A stretch of DNA of 64,000 nt from Phytophthora quininea (lineage: Eukaryota > Oomycota > Peronosporomycetes > Peronosporales > Peronosporaceae): contig JAAVTG010000109.1 in NCBI GenBank assembly GCA_011947345.1, forward strand, positions 1-64,000, read 5' to 3'. Of this stretch, positions 23,478 to 34,343 are shown piece by piece. The translations under genes and the position numbers were made by a program. Position 1 is the stretch's first letter, and each line of letters opens with the position of its first letter. The notes under the pieces were generated by a model. That model was not told where the DNA came from, searched no databases, and was given only the letters and a program-made list of their open reading frames with translations.

Positions 23478-25555
23478 ATGGGCTTAGCAAGAGTCGCGAC
23501 ACCTGCTTCCCGTCAATCAAGCCCCACCCGGCGCCAAACAAGAACCGGACGCTCGTTGGAGCTGCCCACATCGACATCCCCACCCCAAACACGACTGTTT
23601 GCAACGTCGCCGCATATTAGCGGTGATGAGGACGAGTCTATCGATGAAGACAACGATTCGGTGGAGTATGAATTTGATTTCCTTGATCATAGGTCAGTGG
23701 AGGCTGACAATGTTGGCGTTGACACTACGGTGTCTACGGACGACGATACCGCAGCGTTCATGGGTGACGACAATGATTCTGTGGATGACAAAAATGTTGC
23801 ACCAAGCGACACCACTAACAGATCCGGTCGTGTGGAGCAATTGCCTGTGGCAATGAATGGAGATGCCGACTATGGTAAGCTGAATTTCATCATGCATTTT
23901 ATGGTGAATACAGTGCTGTATCTTATGGTGAATAATGTGCTGCATTTTATGATGAATAATTTGCTGCATGGTATAAGGGATTTTGTGCTGAATCATTTAC
24001 ACTAATAGATTTTGATATGCGTGCAATAGATACTGAAGAAAACGCCACACATGGGGCCGAGCTGCTTGCAGACAACAATGAGGCTTTGAACGCGGTTGAA
24101 GACGGAGAGGATGCTGCTGACTATGGTGTAATTGAGTCCGGCGATGATGCTGAGAAGGATTAGTTGGATGGTGGTGAAGACGATGAACCCGAAGACAATC
24201 TGTACCTCCCCGACGATGACGGTGATCCGGAGCAGTCCGAGACCGAGATTGCGGCTGAAGTACTTTTGCCGAGAACTTCTTGGATAGCTTTGGTGGAGAA
24301 GATGAGGTTCTGGCGGGGAATCTGAAGAACGATGTGCTTCGCAACATGGCTGCCACGGGTTGGGAGGATGTAGTGCAACCCGACATTGAAGAGCATCTGC
24401 AGACTCCGTACGAACTTGTGAACAACAACCGCAGCTACCCCGGTCTACGCCAAGGCTATTCAGGGCCAACCGGTGAAGCTTTATGCAACGGTGACTCGCC
24501 GATCGCGTTGTTTTTATTTCCTGCCGGTAGTTCTGTGGCAGCACATTGCCGTTTGCTCGAATCAATATCATCGCGAAATGCTGCCACTTGCGTGGATGAG
24601 ACTTACAAGCGCTACCGTCGGAAGCAGCGTCTCGATCCCGAGCTATCAAAGAAGACGCGACGTGATATTTGCCATGACTTGGAGGGAATGAAGACCATAC
24701 GGCCTCACGAACTGTACCGGTTCATCGCCTTGTTGATTGCCCGCGCGATTTCCCCAAACTGTGAGAAGTTTGCGAACCACTGGAAGCTCACGGATGAAGG
24801 ATCCATCTCACGTGGCTCGTTTGGACCCATGCCCCCGTGTGATCAAGGGTTATCACGCCATCATGGACGGCGTGGATGTGCACGACCAACTAAGGCTGCA
24901 GAGGTACTCGTTGCCAAGGGCTGTCCGGTTCCGCAAGTATTACAAGTCGCTGGTGCTGTGTTTGATGGACCTCGCTATCGTGAACGGCTACATCGTCTAT
25001 AAGGCCTACTACAAGAACAAGACATCGCGTCCTCTTAGCCACGTCAAATACACGAAGAAGCTGCACTTACACCTTTGTCGACTGCAAGCGAACGACATGT
25101 ACGAGGGGAACACATTCGGGACCCACCGAACCGCAGCTCCGACCGCTGCCCTTGCTGCCGTAGCAGCTACCGCCCACACAACCTGGCCAGTTGAGCGGTG
25201 GAGAAACAAAGACACTCGGCCAAAGCACTACCGCCAAGCCTGCAAGGCGTGCTCGCTACTGCATACCGGAAAGCGAGCCCCAACGTCAAAGTTCTACTGC
25301 AATGACTGCAACGACGCTGAGCCCATTTTCCTGTGCAAGTCTGCTCGTTACCAGGTTCGCGGCGTTGGGATAACTTGTTGGGATATCTGGCATCGCGAGT
25401 GGGTGAAAGGTGAGCTGGTTCCTGCCGACAATGGCCGCACCATCCGCATCCGGCGCGATGCTGCAGAAGATGGGCCAGGAACATTGACGGCGCCGGGCAC
25501 TCCCGCCACTCTGGCTCCACGCAGACAGAGACGCAGAGCAGATGTGTCTGCATAA
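23478..25555 (+). pseudogene. piggyBac transposase, catalytic core deleted
   Basis: An acidic N-terminal region (23478-23874) is joined through a probable intron to a further acidic block. It has an in-frame TAG at 24161-24163 and a missing T near 24255-24260. Then come FAENFLDSFGG-like sequence and KTIRPHELYRFIALLIARAI, the entry to the DDE_Tnp_1_7 domain. At about 24826 the sequence jumps from ISRGSFGPM directly to PRVIKGYHAIMDGVDVHDQLRLQRYSL. The stretch of roughly 250-280 residues carrying the first two catalytic Asp residues is missing; only the third (in GVDVHDQ) remains. The C-terminal Cys-rich finger (CKACSL ... CNDCNDAEPIFLC) and a basic tail are intact to TAA 25555. The protein cannot cut DNA; the element would depend on transposase from elsewhere. 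Confidence 0.88.
23875..24008 (+). other. probable transposase intron built of short tandem repeats
   Basis: GGTAAGC at 23874-23880 and TAATAG before 24009 give a GT-AG intron of 134 bp that joins GAC TAT G to AT TTT GAT in frame. The inside consists of diverged copies of a 25-30 bp unit like ATGGTGAATAATGTGCTGCATTTT. Confidence 0.6.
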
Positions 25556-26097
25556 TATGCAGTCTAGGAGCAGCATATATGGCGTAGCCGCAGACGATAT
25601 GCTGAATAATGACTCCGAGTTTTGGTTCTTGCACGTGCTGTGTTGCTTGTTTGCCTTAAGGTTGATACACGAACTTCTGGCAACAACTGGCTTCAAAATC
25701 GACACTTACTTTTGTATAGCGAAAGATGAGATCAGCACGCATCACTTGATTGCGCAACGAACCAGACGCGACACCCGTCCTTGCGCTATAGGAATTTGTA
25801 TGGGGGTGTTTGAACCTCTAATTTTCAGAAAATGGTAATCTCGACAAACTGTATAAAAAGCCGCAGAAGCATTGGCACTGCTCCTAGCCTGTTTGTAGCA
25901 AGCCGCATTATACAGCACAAGCTTGCTGGATCAAGATGAGTTATGCAGTATACCGTCGGGATAGCAACGTTTCTGACCACGCGACCCCGTCCATCTCAGA
26001 AACCCGTTTCCTCCCCATCCCTTTATATACAAACGTCAAGTACAATTATGCTGCATATGCAGTTTAAATAAACAAAAAGTGCTCCGGTTTGGAGGGG

Positions 26098-27606
26098 TTA
26101 ACTTGAACGTAGCGTCGGCATGAAATAGTGTAAAACGACCTGCTGAGGCATACTCAATGCAAGCAGTGACAAGTGCAATACTAGTGACACCAATAGCGAA
26201 AGAATCGTCGTCGGTTCCTTTGCCCACGTACGCGTACCCATGTTCGTCGTCGCTATATCCAAAGCAGAGCGCACGACTTAAGTCTCCAACTGGATCGTAC
26301 GCATTTTGACGAACTAGTTGACACACGACACGACGGAATTTTTAGTCCCTTGAAGTCGCCACAAATATTTTGCGCATTCCGAAACTTGAGCCAGCGAGGG
26401 TACCCTCGTAAAGGTCGTAAAATATCTCCGGAACGACGCATGCTGCTTAGTAGTATCTGAGGTGGAACCGCGCATTCATCTTGTTGCAAAATAAACTTCT
26501 TCGTCTCGGTGGTTACAACGGCTTTATATGGCCCAGCGCACCCAGCAGCTTCATCTCTGGCGTGATCTCCCGTTGTGGAATACACGGCGTTTCATTGCAT
26601 CATCACATATCCACACCTTCCAGGCAAACTTACAGGAACCGTTCAACTTGCATGTCTTGCTATCTCAACGCAGTCTCCTCTCGTCATTGTGTGATCCGAA
26701 CCTTCACAAATACGACATGGTCGGCAGGGATCTGTGTGTGTGAGACGAGCGCAGCAGAACTCTAAGTTTTGAAAGTCATCCAGCTCTTTAGAAGTCCCAA
26801 CTTGAGATACCATCTCCCACTTGTAAATCATACGGGGCATTATGATGCTCTTGCGGCTATCGTAGTTTCACCCCTTCTCTCCTTGTCACCGCTTCTCGTC
26901 TTGTCACTTTGTCACCCTTTTTCTCCTTGTCACTACCCCCACCACTCGTCTCTATATGTCGACCTCGAGCCGTGTGGTCTCCTACTCTTAGTTGCTGTCG
27001 TCGTTGGACAGTGTCCACTCACTACGCGAACATTTTTATGTGGTCCACCTAAACATCGGACAGATCTGTGGCTTTCTCCGCTAAACCTGTAGATTTACAC
27101 CAGCTGACAGCTTTATCTCTGCACTTTTTTGTATTTCTATTTCTACCAAAATATTTGTGTCGTTGATCGGTCCTGTCTGTGGGATTCTTACGTTATCTTA
27201 CCATAGCTGTAGACGTTTCACGTTGATACTTCTCCAGATAGCGTTCAAATTCCGTCCAACTGGTATGATATATCTCCATTTGATCGACGTAATACAGTTT
27301 CTCAGCGGTTGCTATGACGGTCCTTTTGTGAGACATAGCACGGTCGTCAACCCCCTCGCTATTGGCTTCGTCATAATCTTCAGCGTTTCCGGATCGTCCA
27401 ACGTTTAATCGCGCGTTTACCTTGTTTTTGACTTGTGCACTTCCCGACGGACAAGACCCCGGGGTTGATATTGTTTCTTTGTCGGCATCCGGTTTATACG
27501 CATCTTCGCTGGCAGCATCTTTCTTGTCATGTTCCCTTTGTGTGTCCTCGCATTGTTCCGTATCCGCGTCCTTGGAATCCTGGCCGCGGAAGCTTTCTTC
27601 CAGCAC
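26098..27606 (-). pseudogene. MULE transposase, N-terminal half (upstream of piggyBac insertion)
   Basis: From 27606 the minus strand gives an acidic, Lys/Asp-rich start, then YHTSWTEFERYLEKYQRETST (the usual MULE start), followed by IYKWEMVSQVG and a CRICEGSDHTMTRG-type finger near 26700-26650 with stops and frame changes. It ends with GYSDDEHGYAYVGKGTDDDSFAIGVTSIALV and FTLFHADATFKL (first catalytic Asp), which runs into the TTAA at 26098. The reading continues beyond the piggyBac element at 23144. Multiple stops in 26860-26330 show decay independent of the insertion. Confidence 0.75.
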
Positions 27607-27735
27607 TCCTATCCGCAGTCCTCTCTCCTTTGGTATTCTGGCATGCGCACAACAATATCGCTAGAATATATTCTGCCCGCTTCGGCGTACCGGACGCTCG
27701 ACTTACCTGCGCATTGACCTCGCAATCGAGGTGCC

Positions 27736-28606
27736 ATGGTTGGTAGTAGTTCCGCCGCACAACCTTCTCGCGAGCGCGTCGTTGGGCGCAAAAGCCTTCG
27801 CGCCGTCCAAGCCCACCTTCAAGTCGTCCAAACCAGCGGTATCGAGGTTCCTGAGCGACGCTACTCGGTTTGGTCCATCGTCAACCGCCGCGGTGAGCCT
27901 GGAGCCTATGAATACGGAGTGGGGTGGAGCGGGTATACTGGCTCCAAGTCACGTACCTGGGAGCCCCGGGCCCATCTCCTATCCGAGCCCTATGACTTCT
28001 CCGACGATCTTGCTCTAGTGGACGCCTGGAAGGATTCAGGGAATGTATCACCGTTCGGGGTGCTGTTGTGACCGCAACGTGCCGCTGTCCATCGAAGCCG
28101 ACGATACCGGACGGTGTGGGTTCGCTGCCTTGGGGCTGGTCGCACGCTTCTTGGGTCTTAAGAAGTGGTCATCTGATGCTCTCGTGGCGCGATTTGACGA
28201 CGAAGTGAATGTTGTGCGCCCCGGGCGTGCCGTCGTCTGACCCACGCTCCGTCAGTACGCCAAATGGCTGTATCGACGGGCCCGCACGCGCGGCAATCCA
28301 GAGCTGGCTGAGAGAACCCTCAAGCGTAACTTGCACAACGATAGTGTAATCGGGCCCCAACACAACGGCCCACCTGGTGTCAGTGGTGCTCAGCTTACCC
28401 GTGGGTGTTTGCATTTGCGCCGGATCCCACCCTTATCCCCGCTGTCTCGCGCATTGCTTCGTGATCGAAGTTACATCCCGTGGCTGCTTTGCATCCGACA
28501 CAGACTCGTGGTGCGAGCCCCTCCGAGAGTATTGCATTCCGTGACTTGCTGGGCTAATGTTCCTTCGTCGTGTGGAGCTTCTCGCGTGAGCCCCTTCATT
28601 TTGTAG
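27736..28606 (+). pseudogene. chromodomain protein with Cys-protease-like motif, broken
   Basis: From ATG 27736 a frame reads a chromodomain: ERRYSVWSIVNRRG ... YEYGVGWSGYTGSKSRTWEPRAHLL (about residues 40-85). Around 28070 the coding sense passes to another frame with DDTGRCGFAALGLVARFLGLKKW, where CGF.AL resembles the active-site Cys of OTU-like proteases. It carries on past a TGA (28238-28240) to about 28606. Chromodomain plus protease in this order suggests part of a transposable element, but the element was not identified. The start is only 130 bp from the opposite-facing MULE N-terminus. Confidence 0.5.
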
Positions 28607-30484
28607 CAAAGCCTATCACGTTTTTTCAACTTGACTTTTGTATGCATCCTATTCTGAATATTAATGAAATGAAATTGAACTGAGATTCTGCAACTTGTGT
28701 ATCTGTGACACTGAGGCAAAAAAACAAAAACAGTTATGAGCGATCATGGGCAGCTTGCTGGCACCTAATGCTGTGGCAATATTCATCAGTCAAGTTTTAT
28801 CGGCTCTGTGTTTCCAACACTTTCTTTTCGATCGAGCCGCACTTGAGCACCCACGCTCAGAGCAGCCCCCCGTGTCTGACACATAGACCGCGGGAAACGG
28901 CTTTTGTTGGCATGCTTCCATCGAGCAGAGCTGACTGCCTCCATGACCGGCACAAAGACCACCGCGTTTAGGCCACTTTTAACAGCCAGGGAATTTGCAG
29001 ATCATGTAGGTCTTGCGCAGTTGTGTTGGCCGCGTGGTATTTGCCGTAGTATCGCCCCCTTCTCCCAGATAATTGTTTTTGCTGCTATCGACGTCCAAAA
29101 TCGCCACGACGATTCTCACCGTCAACTCTCGTATTTTCGGCACTCCCACCACCAACCTCTCCACCCCCATTGTCCCCGCCATCGCCATTGTCGCTACCTC
29201 CCCATCGCCACTGTCATTGCTGGGATGCTCGCTCATATTTTCATCGTTTTCACCAATTGCGTCGTCACCGCTGTCGACTTGAATTTGGCGCGGATCGTTG
29301 TAGTCACCGTTTGCACTGTTCTATTCAAGCTGTTCTAATTCAATCCTGCAGACTCGGCACAACTCGAGCAGGACTTGGATCCTCGTCGCAGTATCCGACA
29401 TTTCGAATGGATGGACTGTGTGTACCGACAAGAATTCACCAACAGTTCTTTCAGCGCTGTCCACGATGAAGAGCTCTCTTTCGCCATCTCCCTCGCCGAG
29501 CTTGCAGTGGAAATATTTACCGACAGCAACAATTTTCTGGTGCGCAAGACGTTTGACATCGGTGGGATGTTCGGCGTTAATCACGAGGGTTTTTCGGATC
29601 GTTATACGACTCGAAAATCCCCCATAAAATGAGAAGTACTTGAACGCACCGCCTCGAGTTTTTATACCCTCAGTTGAGCCAGCCTTGATCAAGTGATGGG
29701 ACGGATCTGGTTGCTCCGCTTCCGGCAAAGCATCAATGCGCTCTCGGGTTGCCCCCTGCAGTAATCCAATCGTCCCCAAATCCAGTACAGTACATACACG
29801 ACCACTAGGTGAGCGTTGATGATCACCTTAAAAGCCTCCCGGAACTGTGAGATAATATTCAAGATTGCAGCTTCTTGCGTCATCCACATCTTGTAGCCCA
29901 AAACTGGTACGTTTGCCACAGTGTCCACAGACACTTAGTAGTTCTTTGCACTTTCATCTGACACTGCATTACTGTCAGCGTGATCGAGGTGCCCCTCACG
30001 AACTTCGTAGCATTCGAGCGGCCCTTTTGCAACCACAACCAAAGCTGTTGCCTTCGAATCACTGTGGTTGTAGACCTTCCACAGCCTCTCCAAATTGACG
30101 TAGTGTCTGCCCTCCTGAGTAAACAGAAATCGAACGCCATTCTCCATCGCGTCGGGATCGCTTGCGTCTACGCCCAACTTCAGTAGAGCGTCCTCAACGT
30201 GAATCGGTCCAGGCACCGTATATGGTGACACATATTCCTTCATCGTGATGATTGAAAACTGTCCGTAGCCGAGCTTTCGCCACCGTTTGAAGTCTCCTTC
30301 TTCTCGTCGTCCTCCAACGCCATGGCATCCAAACGTGGACGCCCCATCGTGTCTGCTACTTGCATCGGCGCGGCAATTGCAGAACTTCCACCTCCTGAGA
30401 TCAGAGCATTTCGTAGCTTTATTTGAAGAATCTTGATTTGATGATCCTTGACCCGAAGACTGAGCTCTGTAGCGACGTTTTCTT
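28607..30484 (-). other. decayed minus-strand coding DNA of unknown family, fused to truncated bZIP C
   Basis: Open minus-strand stretches follow each other (30484-30240, 30243-29935, 29934-29689, 29779-29321, 29236-28979) with normal protein composition: a coiled stretch LRVKDHQIKILQIKLRNAL, an acidic block DEKKETSNGG, then PIHVEDALLKLGVDASDP and FTQEGRHYVNLERLWKVY. They look like one gene of about 1.3 kb with frame breaks. I recognise no domain. Its first part continues in frame from the truncated bZIP C copy, so the minus frame runs unbroken across the junction to TAA 30240. 28607-28978 shows nothing. Confidence 0.4.
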
Positions 30485-31111
30485 GGTTGGTGCGAATGCC
30501 GCCGATTGTACTGGTCTCACTGGTCGGAAGCAGTCGCGTCTCGACATTGTAGATCTGCTGTCTGTGGTCCAGGATGGCGCGCGTGAGGTCCCAGTCTCGC
30601 AGCGAGTAGAAGCCCAGCTCCTCGGCCGCTTGCACTTGGTCCACCATATCCACCTGAATACTCGCGGCGGTCTGGAACAGCCTCGCGGACGCTGCACTGC
30701 TCGCTTCAAAGTCGATGGCTCGCTGCACGAGTCGCTGCCAAGCCGCGGTCTCCTGCAGTCTGTTGCGAAGGTAAAATTTCTCGGCTCCGAGCCGCTTGGC
30801 GACGGCCACGGCTTCGTTGTAGTCTCGCTCGAGTTTCGAGCTGGGTATGACTTGGAGCTGGGCTGCTGGAGATGCGCGTCGAGCTCCTTCGGACCGGCGA
30901 CACAGTTCGGCGTACTGCGTCTCGAGCAGTTGAACCGTGACCTTCATGTCCTGCAGTTTCTGTCGCTGGCGCCCCGGGAGTTGCGCATGAACTCGCGGTT
31001 CTTGAGACGACGAGCCTCCTGCTCGGCCGGACTCAAGTTGCGTGCACGTGTCATCTCTGAGTAACTTGGCGGAATGGCGTTGTGGTCGTCGGTATAGGGC
31101 CCGATGCACAT
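30485..31111 (-). pseudogene. bZIP protein C, second copy, truncated after about 209 codons
   Basis: It matches 38081-38707 from the start ATG (31111-31109) through the basic region RRLKNREFMRNSRGRQRQKL and the coiled coils, to the motif TSTIGGIRTN. Beyond 30485 the sequence is unrelated. One G is missing in the GGGGG run near 30973-30977 relative to the intact copy, which shifts the frame early. The conserved C-terminal half is absent. The start codon sits directly at the junction with the Ca2+-ATPase, so its own promoter is gone. Confidence 0.85.
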
Positions 31112-31970
31112 CCCAGCGCTCCAGGCGGCACACGTCGGCTTTGCCATGGGCAAGAGCGGTACGTCTGTGGCGAAGGAGGCCGCTGATATTGTGCTCATGG
31201 ACGACGACCTGGCTGGTGTAGTGAGCGCTGTGGTCTCCGGTCGCGGGGTTTTCGACGGGATCTCGCAGTTTCTGCAGTTCCAGTTGACTGTCATCGCTGT
31301 TGCTCTCAGTGTCGCCTGCATCGGCGCCGTCACGCTGCGTCAGTCGCCCATTGCGGCGGTGCAGATCCTCTGGGTGAACCTCTTCATGGACGTCTTCGCG
31401 TCGCTCGTGCTCACGACGGACGAGCCGAAAGCTGAGGATCTCCTTAACCGTAAGCCGTTCTCTCAGAGCCAGTCGCTGGTCACCCCGCGCATGGCGAAGC
31501 ATATTGCAGGGCAAACAGTGCTGCAATTGACGCTCCTGCTCCTCCTTACGTTCCTGGGCGACAAGTGGTTTGACGTGCCGTCGGGCCGTGCTTCCGTGAG
31601 CCACGACGACCACGCCAGCTCGACACAGCACTTGACCATCGTCTTCAACACCTTCGTGTGGCTTCAGCTCTTCAACCAGCTCAATTGCCGACAAGGTGTA
31701 GCGGACGTGCCGCTGCTGCGGTTCTCAGGACTGTGGCAGAACAAGCTGAGCATCGCTGCGTTGGACGTGCAGGGCGGTCTCCAAGTGACCATCGTGCAGG
31801 TCGGCGGAGAGCTCTTCCACTGCGCGGCTCTGACGGGCTCCCAATGGGCCGCCTGCATTGGCATGGGCGTGCTTGCGCTGCCCGTCGGCATGGCACTGCG
31901 ACTATCGCAGGCCTCAAAAGCAGAAGTCGACTCGGTGCCAACTCGCGCATCGAGACGTGGTGGAGATTAG
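31112..31970 (+). pseudogene. P-type Ca2+-ATPase, C-terminal third
   Basis: Begins PALQAAHVGFAMGKSGTSVAKEAADIVLMDDD, the segment that normally follows GDGTNDA in the P domain. It goes on with membrane helices 5-10 (GISQFLQFQLTVIAVAL, VQILWVNLFMDVFASLVLTTDEP, MAKHIAGQTVLQLTLLLLLTFLG, HLTIVFNTFVWLQLFNQLNCRQ) to TAG 31970. The ATG in the inserted bZIP flank just upstream (31104) is accidental. The frame itself is intact over 285 codons, showing that the loss of this piece is younger than the point lesions would suggest, or that it suffered fewer. Confidence 0.9.
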
Positions 31971-32993
31971 CGTCTCGGGGCTGCAGAGCAGCGTTGTCGT
32001 CTTTCCTCCAGCTTTCAAACGCTCGAATGAAACAAAGAGGTAAACTCGCTGACCAAAGAATTCTCGGCAATTGGTCGTTAGCGACCCGCTACTCACTCGC
32101 AACCACTTTCGTCTTGGACGCATCGAGTTTTGATGCTGCCTGTAAAGCTGCAGTCAAACATCATAAACACCATCGGTTTACCGCGCCACCCGTAGGAAGC
32201 CTTTTCAGGAATGCCTCCTCCGGCAATCCAAAGCTTCCAAGACAACCGCATGCGTCATTCCGCTGCCGGTCAAGCGATCAGCCGACGGACCAAACTCCTG
32301 TTTCTGCGCCGACTGTGACGACGATGGCGGCGATGGCGGCGATAAAGCGTGCCCGAGCCGTAAGGTCTCCCTCCAGCCATTCGCGTTCCGGTGGTTGGAG
32401 TGCGACTGCGCAGCGAACTGCTGCGTTGACGACAGCAAAAGGCAAGGCTGTTCTGGTGTTGCGGCAAGTTATTACGTCGGGTAAGGATTTGCTGTCGGCG
32501 CCGCCACGCACGTCGATATCTGCTGACACGCATCGTCTTGCCTTGTTTGGATGCATGAGTCGATGATGGCTGTAGGCTTTTGCGCGAAGTTGCCCGAGCA
32601 ATAGATCGCTACCGTCAATTGGAGCGCGTCACTGCCCTTGGACCATCACTCCGACGCTGACGTCACAGCCGAACACGATCGAAGAGGACCATGTCGAATG
32701 CTCATTTCCAGCGCGCCCGAGGCTGCAATGGAGCAGGAAGAAAATCGTGGCAGTGCAGGAGGGGACTGCAGCCCGAATCGCGATGATGCTGGGGCGAATC
32801 GTTTGCCTGTAGAGCTGGTATTCGGCGATTGACCGTGGATGTATCCATCATTGGTACGCTGTACCTCTGAGGCCAATCTTGCGCTTTCAAGCGTTGCTTT
32901 GAATTCTGGTGGGAGGCGCTCCGTGTTTCACAAACAAAAACGCCGCGCCGGCCGCAAGGGACCTCTTCCTCCGTCCACAGCTCCTCCGTCTCC
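31971..32993. other. intergenic region before biotin synthase
   Basis: No gene recognised. The short frames present show no motifs and no consistent strand. It should contain the biotin synthase promoter. Confidence 0.45.
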
Positions 32994-34201
32994 ATGTTGC
33001 TCCGCAAGATCGCTTCCTCCGCGCGCGTGGGCGTGCGCCGCCAGTCCACCTCCTCGATGACACTCACGGTGCCCGGCCTGTCGGCCGAAGTCCGCAACGT
33101 ACGTTCCTACAATTGCCATAAAGTCGAAAGTTTGCCATAAAATAGCTGACGGCATCCCCTTATTTATGGCTCCCCTACCTGCAGGACTGGACCAAGGAAG
33201 AGGTGCAGGCCATCTACGACCAGCCGCTGCTGGAGCTCGTGTACAAGGCCGCCACCGTGCACCGCATGCACTTCGACCCCACCGAGGTGCAGCAGTGCAC
33301 GCTGCTGTCCATCAAGACGGGCGGCTGCACCGAGGACTGCAAGTACTGCTCGCAATCGTCGCGCCACAAGACGTTCGTCAAGCCTGAGCCCACCAAGAAG
33401 GTGCAGGAGGTGGTCGAGATGGCTCGCCGCGCCAAGGCCGCCGGCAGCACGCGCTTCTGCATGGGCTCGGCCTGGCGCGAGGTGGGGCGTAAGAACGCCT
33501 TCAAGCACATCCTGGACATGGTGCGCCAGGTCAAAGCCATGGACCTCGAGGTCTGCTGCACGCTCGGCATGCTCACGGAGGAGCAGGCTCAGCAGCTCAA
33601 AGAGGCCGGGCTCTCGGCCTACAACCATAACCTGGACACGAGCCGCGAGCACTACGCCAAGGTCATCACCACGCGCACGTACGACGACCGTCTGCAGACC
33701 ATCGCCAACGTCCGCAAGGCCGGCATCTCGGTCTGCTGCGGAGGTATCTTAGGCCTAGGCGAGGAGAAAATCGACCGTGTTGGCCTGTTGCATACGTTGG
33801 CCACTATGGACGAGCACCCCGAGTCGGTGCCGGTCAACGCCCTCGTCTCGGTGGAGGGCACGCCCCTCTATGACGAGGACATTGCGCCCGTCACGGCCTT
33901 TGATATGGCGCGCATGATCGCCACGGCGCGCATTCTGATGCCCAAGACCATGGTGCGTCTCAGTGCCGGCCGCATGTCGTTCACGGACGCGGAGCAGGGC
34001 ATGCTGTTCATGGCCGGCGCCAACTCGATCTTCAACGGCGACACGCTGCTGACCACGGCCAACCCGGCCTTCGAGAAGGACAAGAAGCTGTTCGCGAGCA
34101 TGGGGCTGACCGGCAAGCCGGCGTACACGAAGCACAAGGCCACGCCCTACATTGTCAAGGTGACGCACTCGGCGCCGGCCGAGACCGAGGCCGTGGCGTA
34201 A
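32994..34201 (+). CDS. BIOB: biotin synthase, mitochondrial, one intron
   Basis: Exon 1 (32994-33098) encodes 35 residues beginning MLLRKIASSARVGVRRQSTSS, an Arg/Ser-rich amphipathic presequence typical of mitochondrial import. An 86-bp GTACGT...CAG intron (33099-33184) follows, and exon 2 runs to TAA 34201, total 373 residues. The radical-SAM cluster motif is CTEDCKYC (CxxxCxxC) with GGC just before it. Further family blocks are YNHNLDT, RTYDDRL, ISVCCGGILGLGE, VPVNALV..GTPL, and NSIFNGDTLLTT near the end. It converts dethiobiotin to biotin using S-adenosylmethionine and [4Fe-4S]/[2Fe-2S] clusters. No lesions are visible. An internal ATG at 33203 would remove the presequence and the first helix, so the spliced start is preferred. 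Confidence 0.93.
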
Positions 34202-34343
34202 ATTGGAGGAACGTTCGGAGACAGTGCGAGGTGTCCATTATTACTGTAATGTGGAGTATTAATAATATTCCTTTTTGACCCACAACAGCTTCGACTGCAG
34301 CATCGACCATGATCAAAACGGAATCTATATTATTTAGTCGGCG

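Larger units (their letters stand above)
23145..26097 (+). mobile_element. piggyBac element (2953 bp) at a TTAA target inside a MULE
   Basis: The ends are perfect 15-bp inverted repeats, CCCCTCCAAACCGGA at 23145-23159 and its complement at 26083-26097. They are bordered by TTAA on both sides (23141-23144, 26098-26101), the piggyBac hallmark. Subterminal palindromic blocks around CTGCATAT/CAGTATA occur at both ends. Joining the flanks at a single TTAA gives back a continuous MULE reading (TFKL then SDFGY). Confidence 0.93.
14925..31111. other. 16.2 kb insertion splitting the Ca2+-ATPase gene
   Basis: The ATPase sequence stops in the VTGDGT motif at 14924 and resumes at PALQAAHVGFAMG at 31112, only a few codons lost. 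The inserted DNA begins and ends with bZIP-cluster sequence. 14925-18122 matches the reverse complement of 35145-38073, and 30485-31111 matches the reverse complement of 38081-38715. These two ends are next to each other in the intact cluster (a 7-bp gap at 38074-38080). The 12.4 kb between (18123-30484) is transposon-derived. No target-site duplication is apparent. Confidence 0.85.

Noticed and set aside
30240..31694. 484-residue minus-strand frame
   Set aside because: Its first 200 codons are the antisense of the Ca2+-ATPase C-terminal part; only the section below 31111 has its own coding sense.
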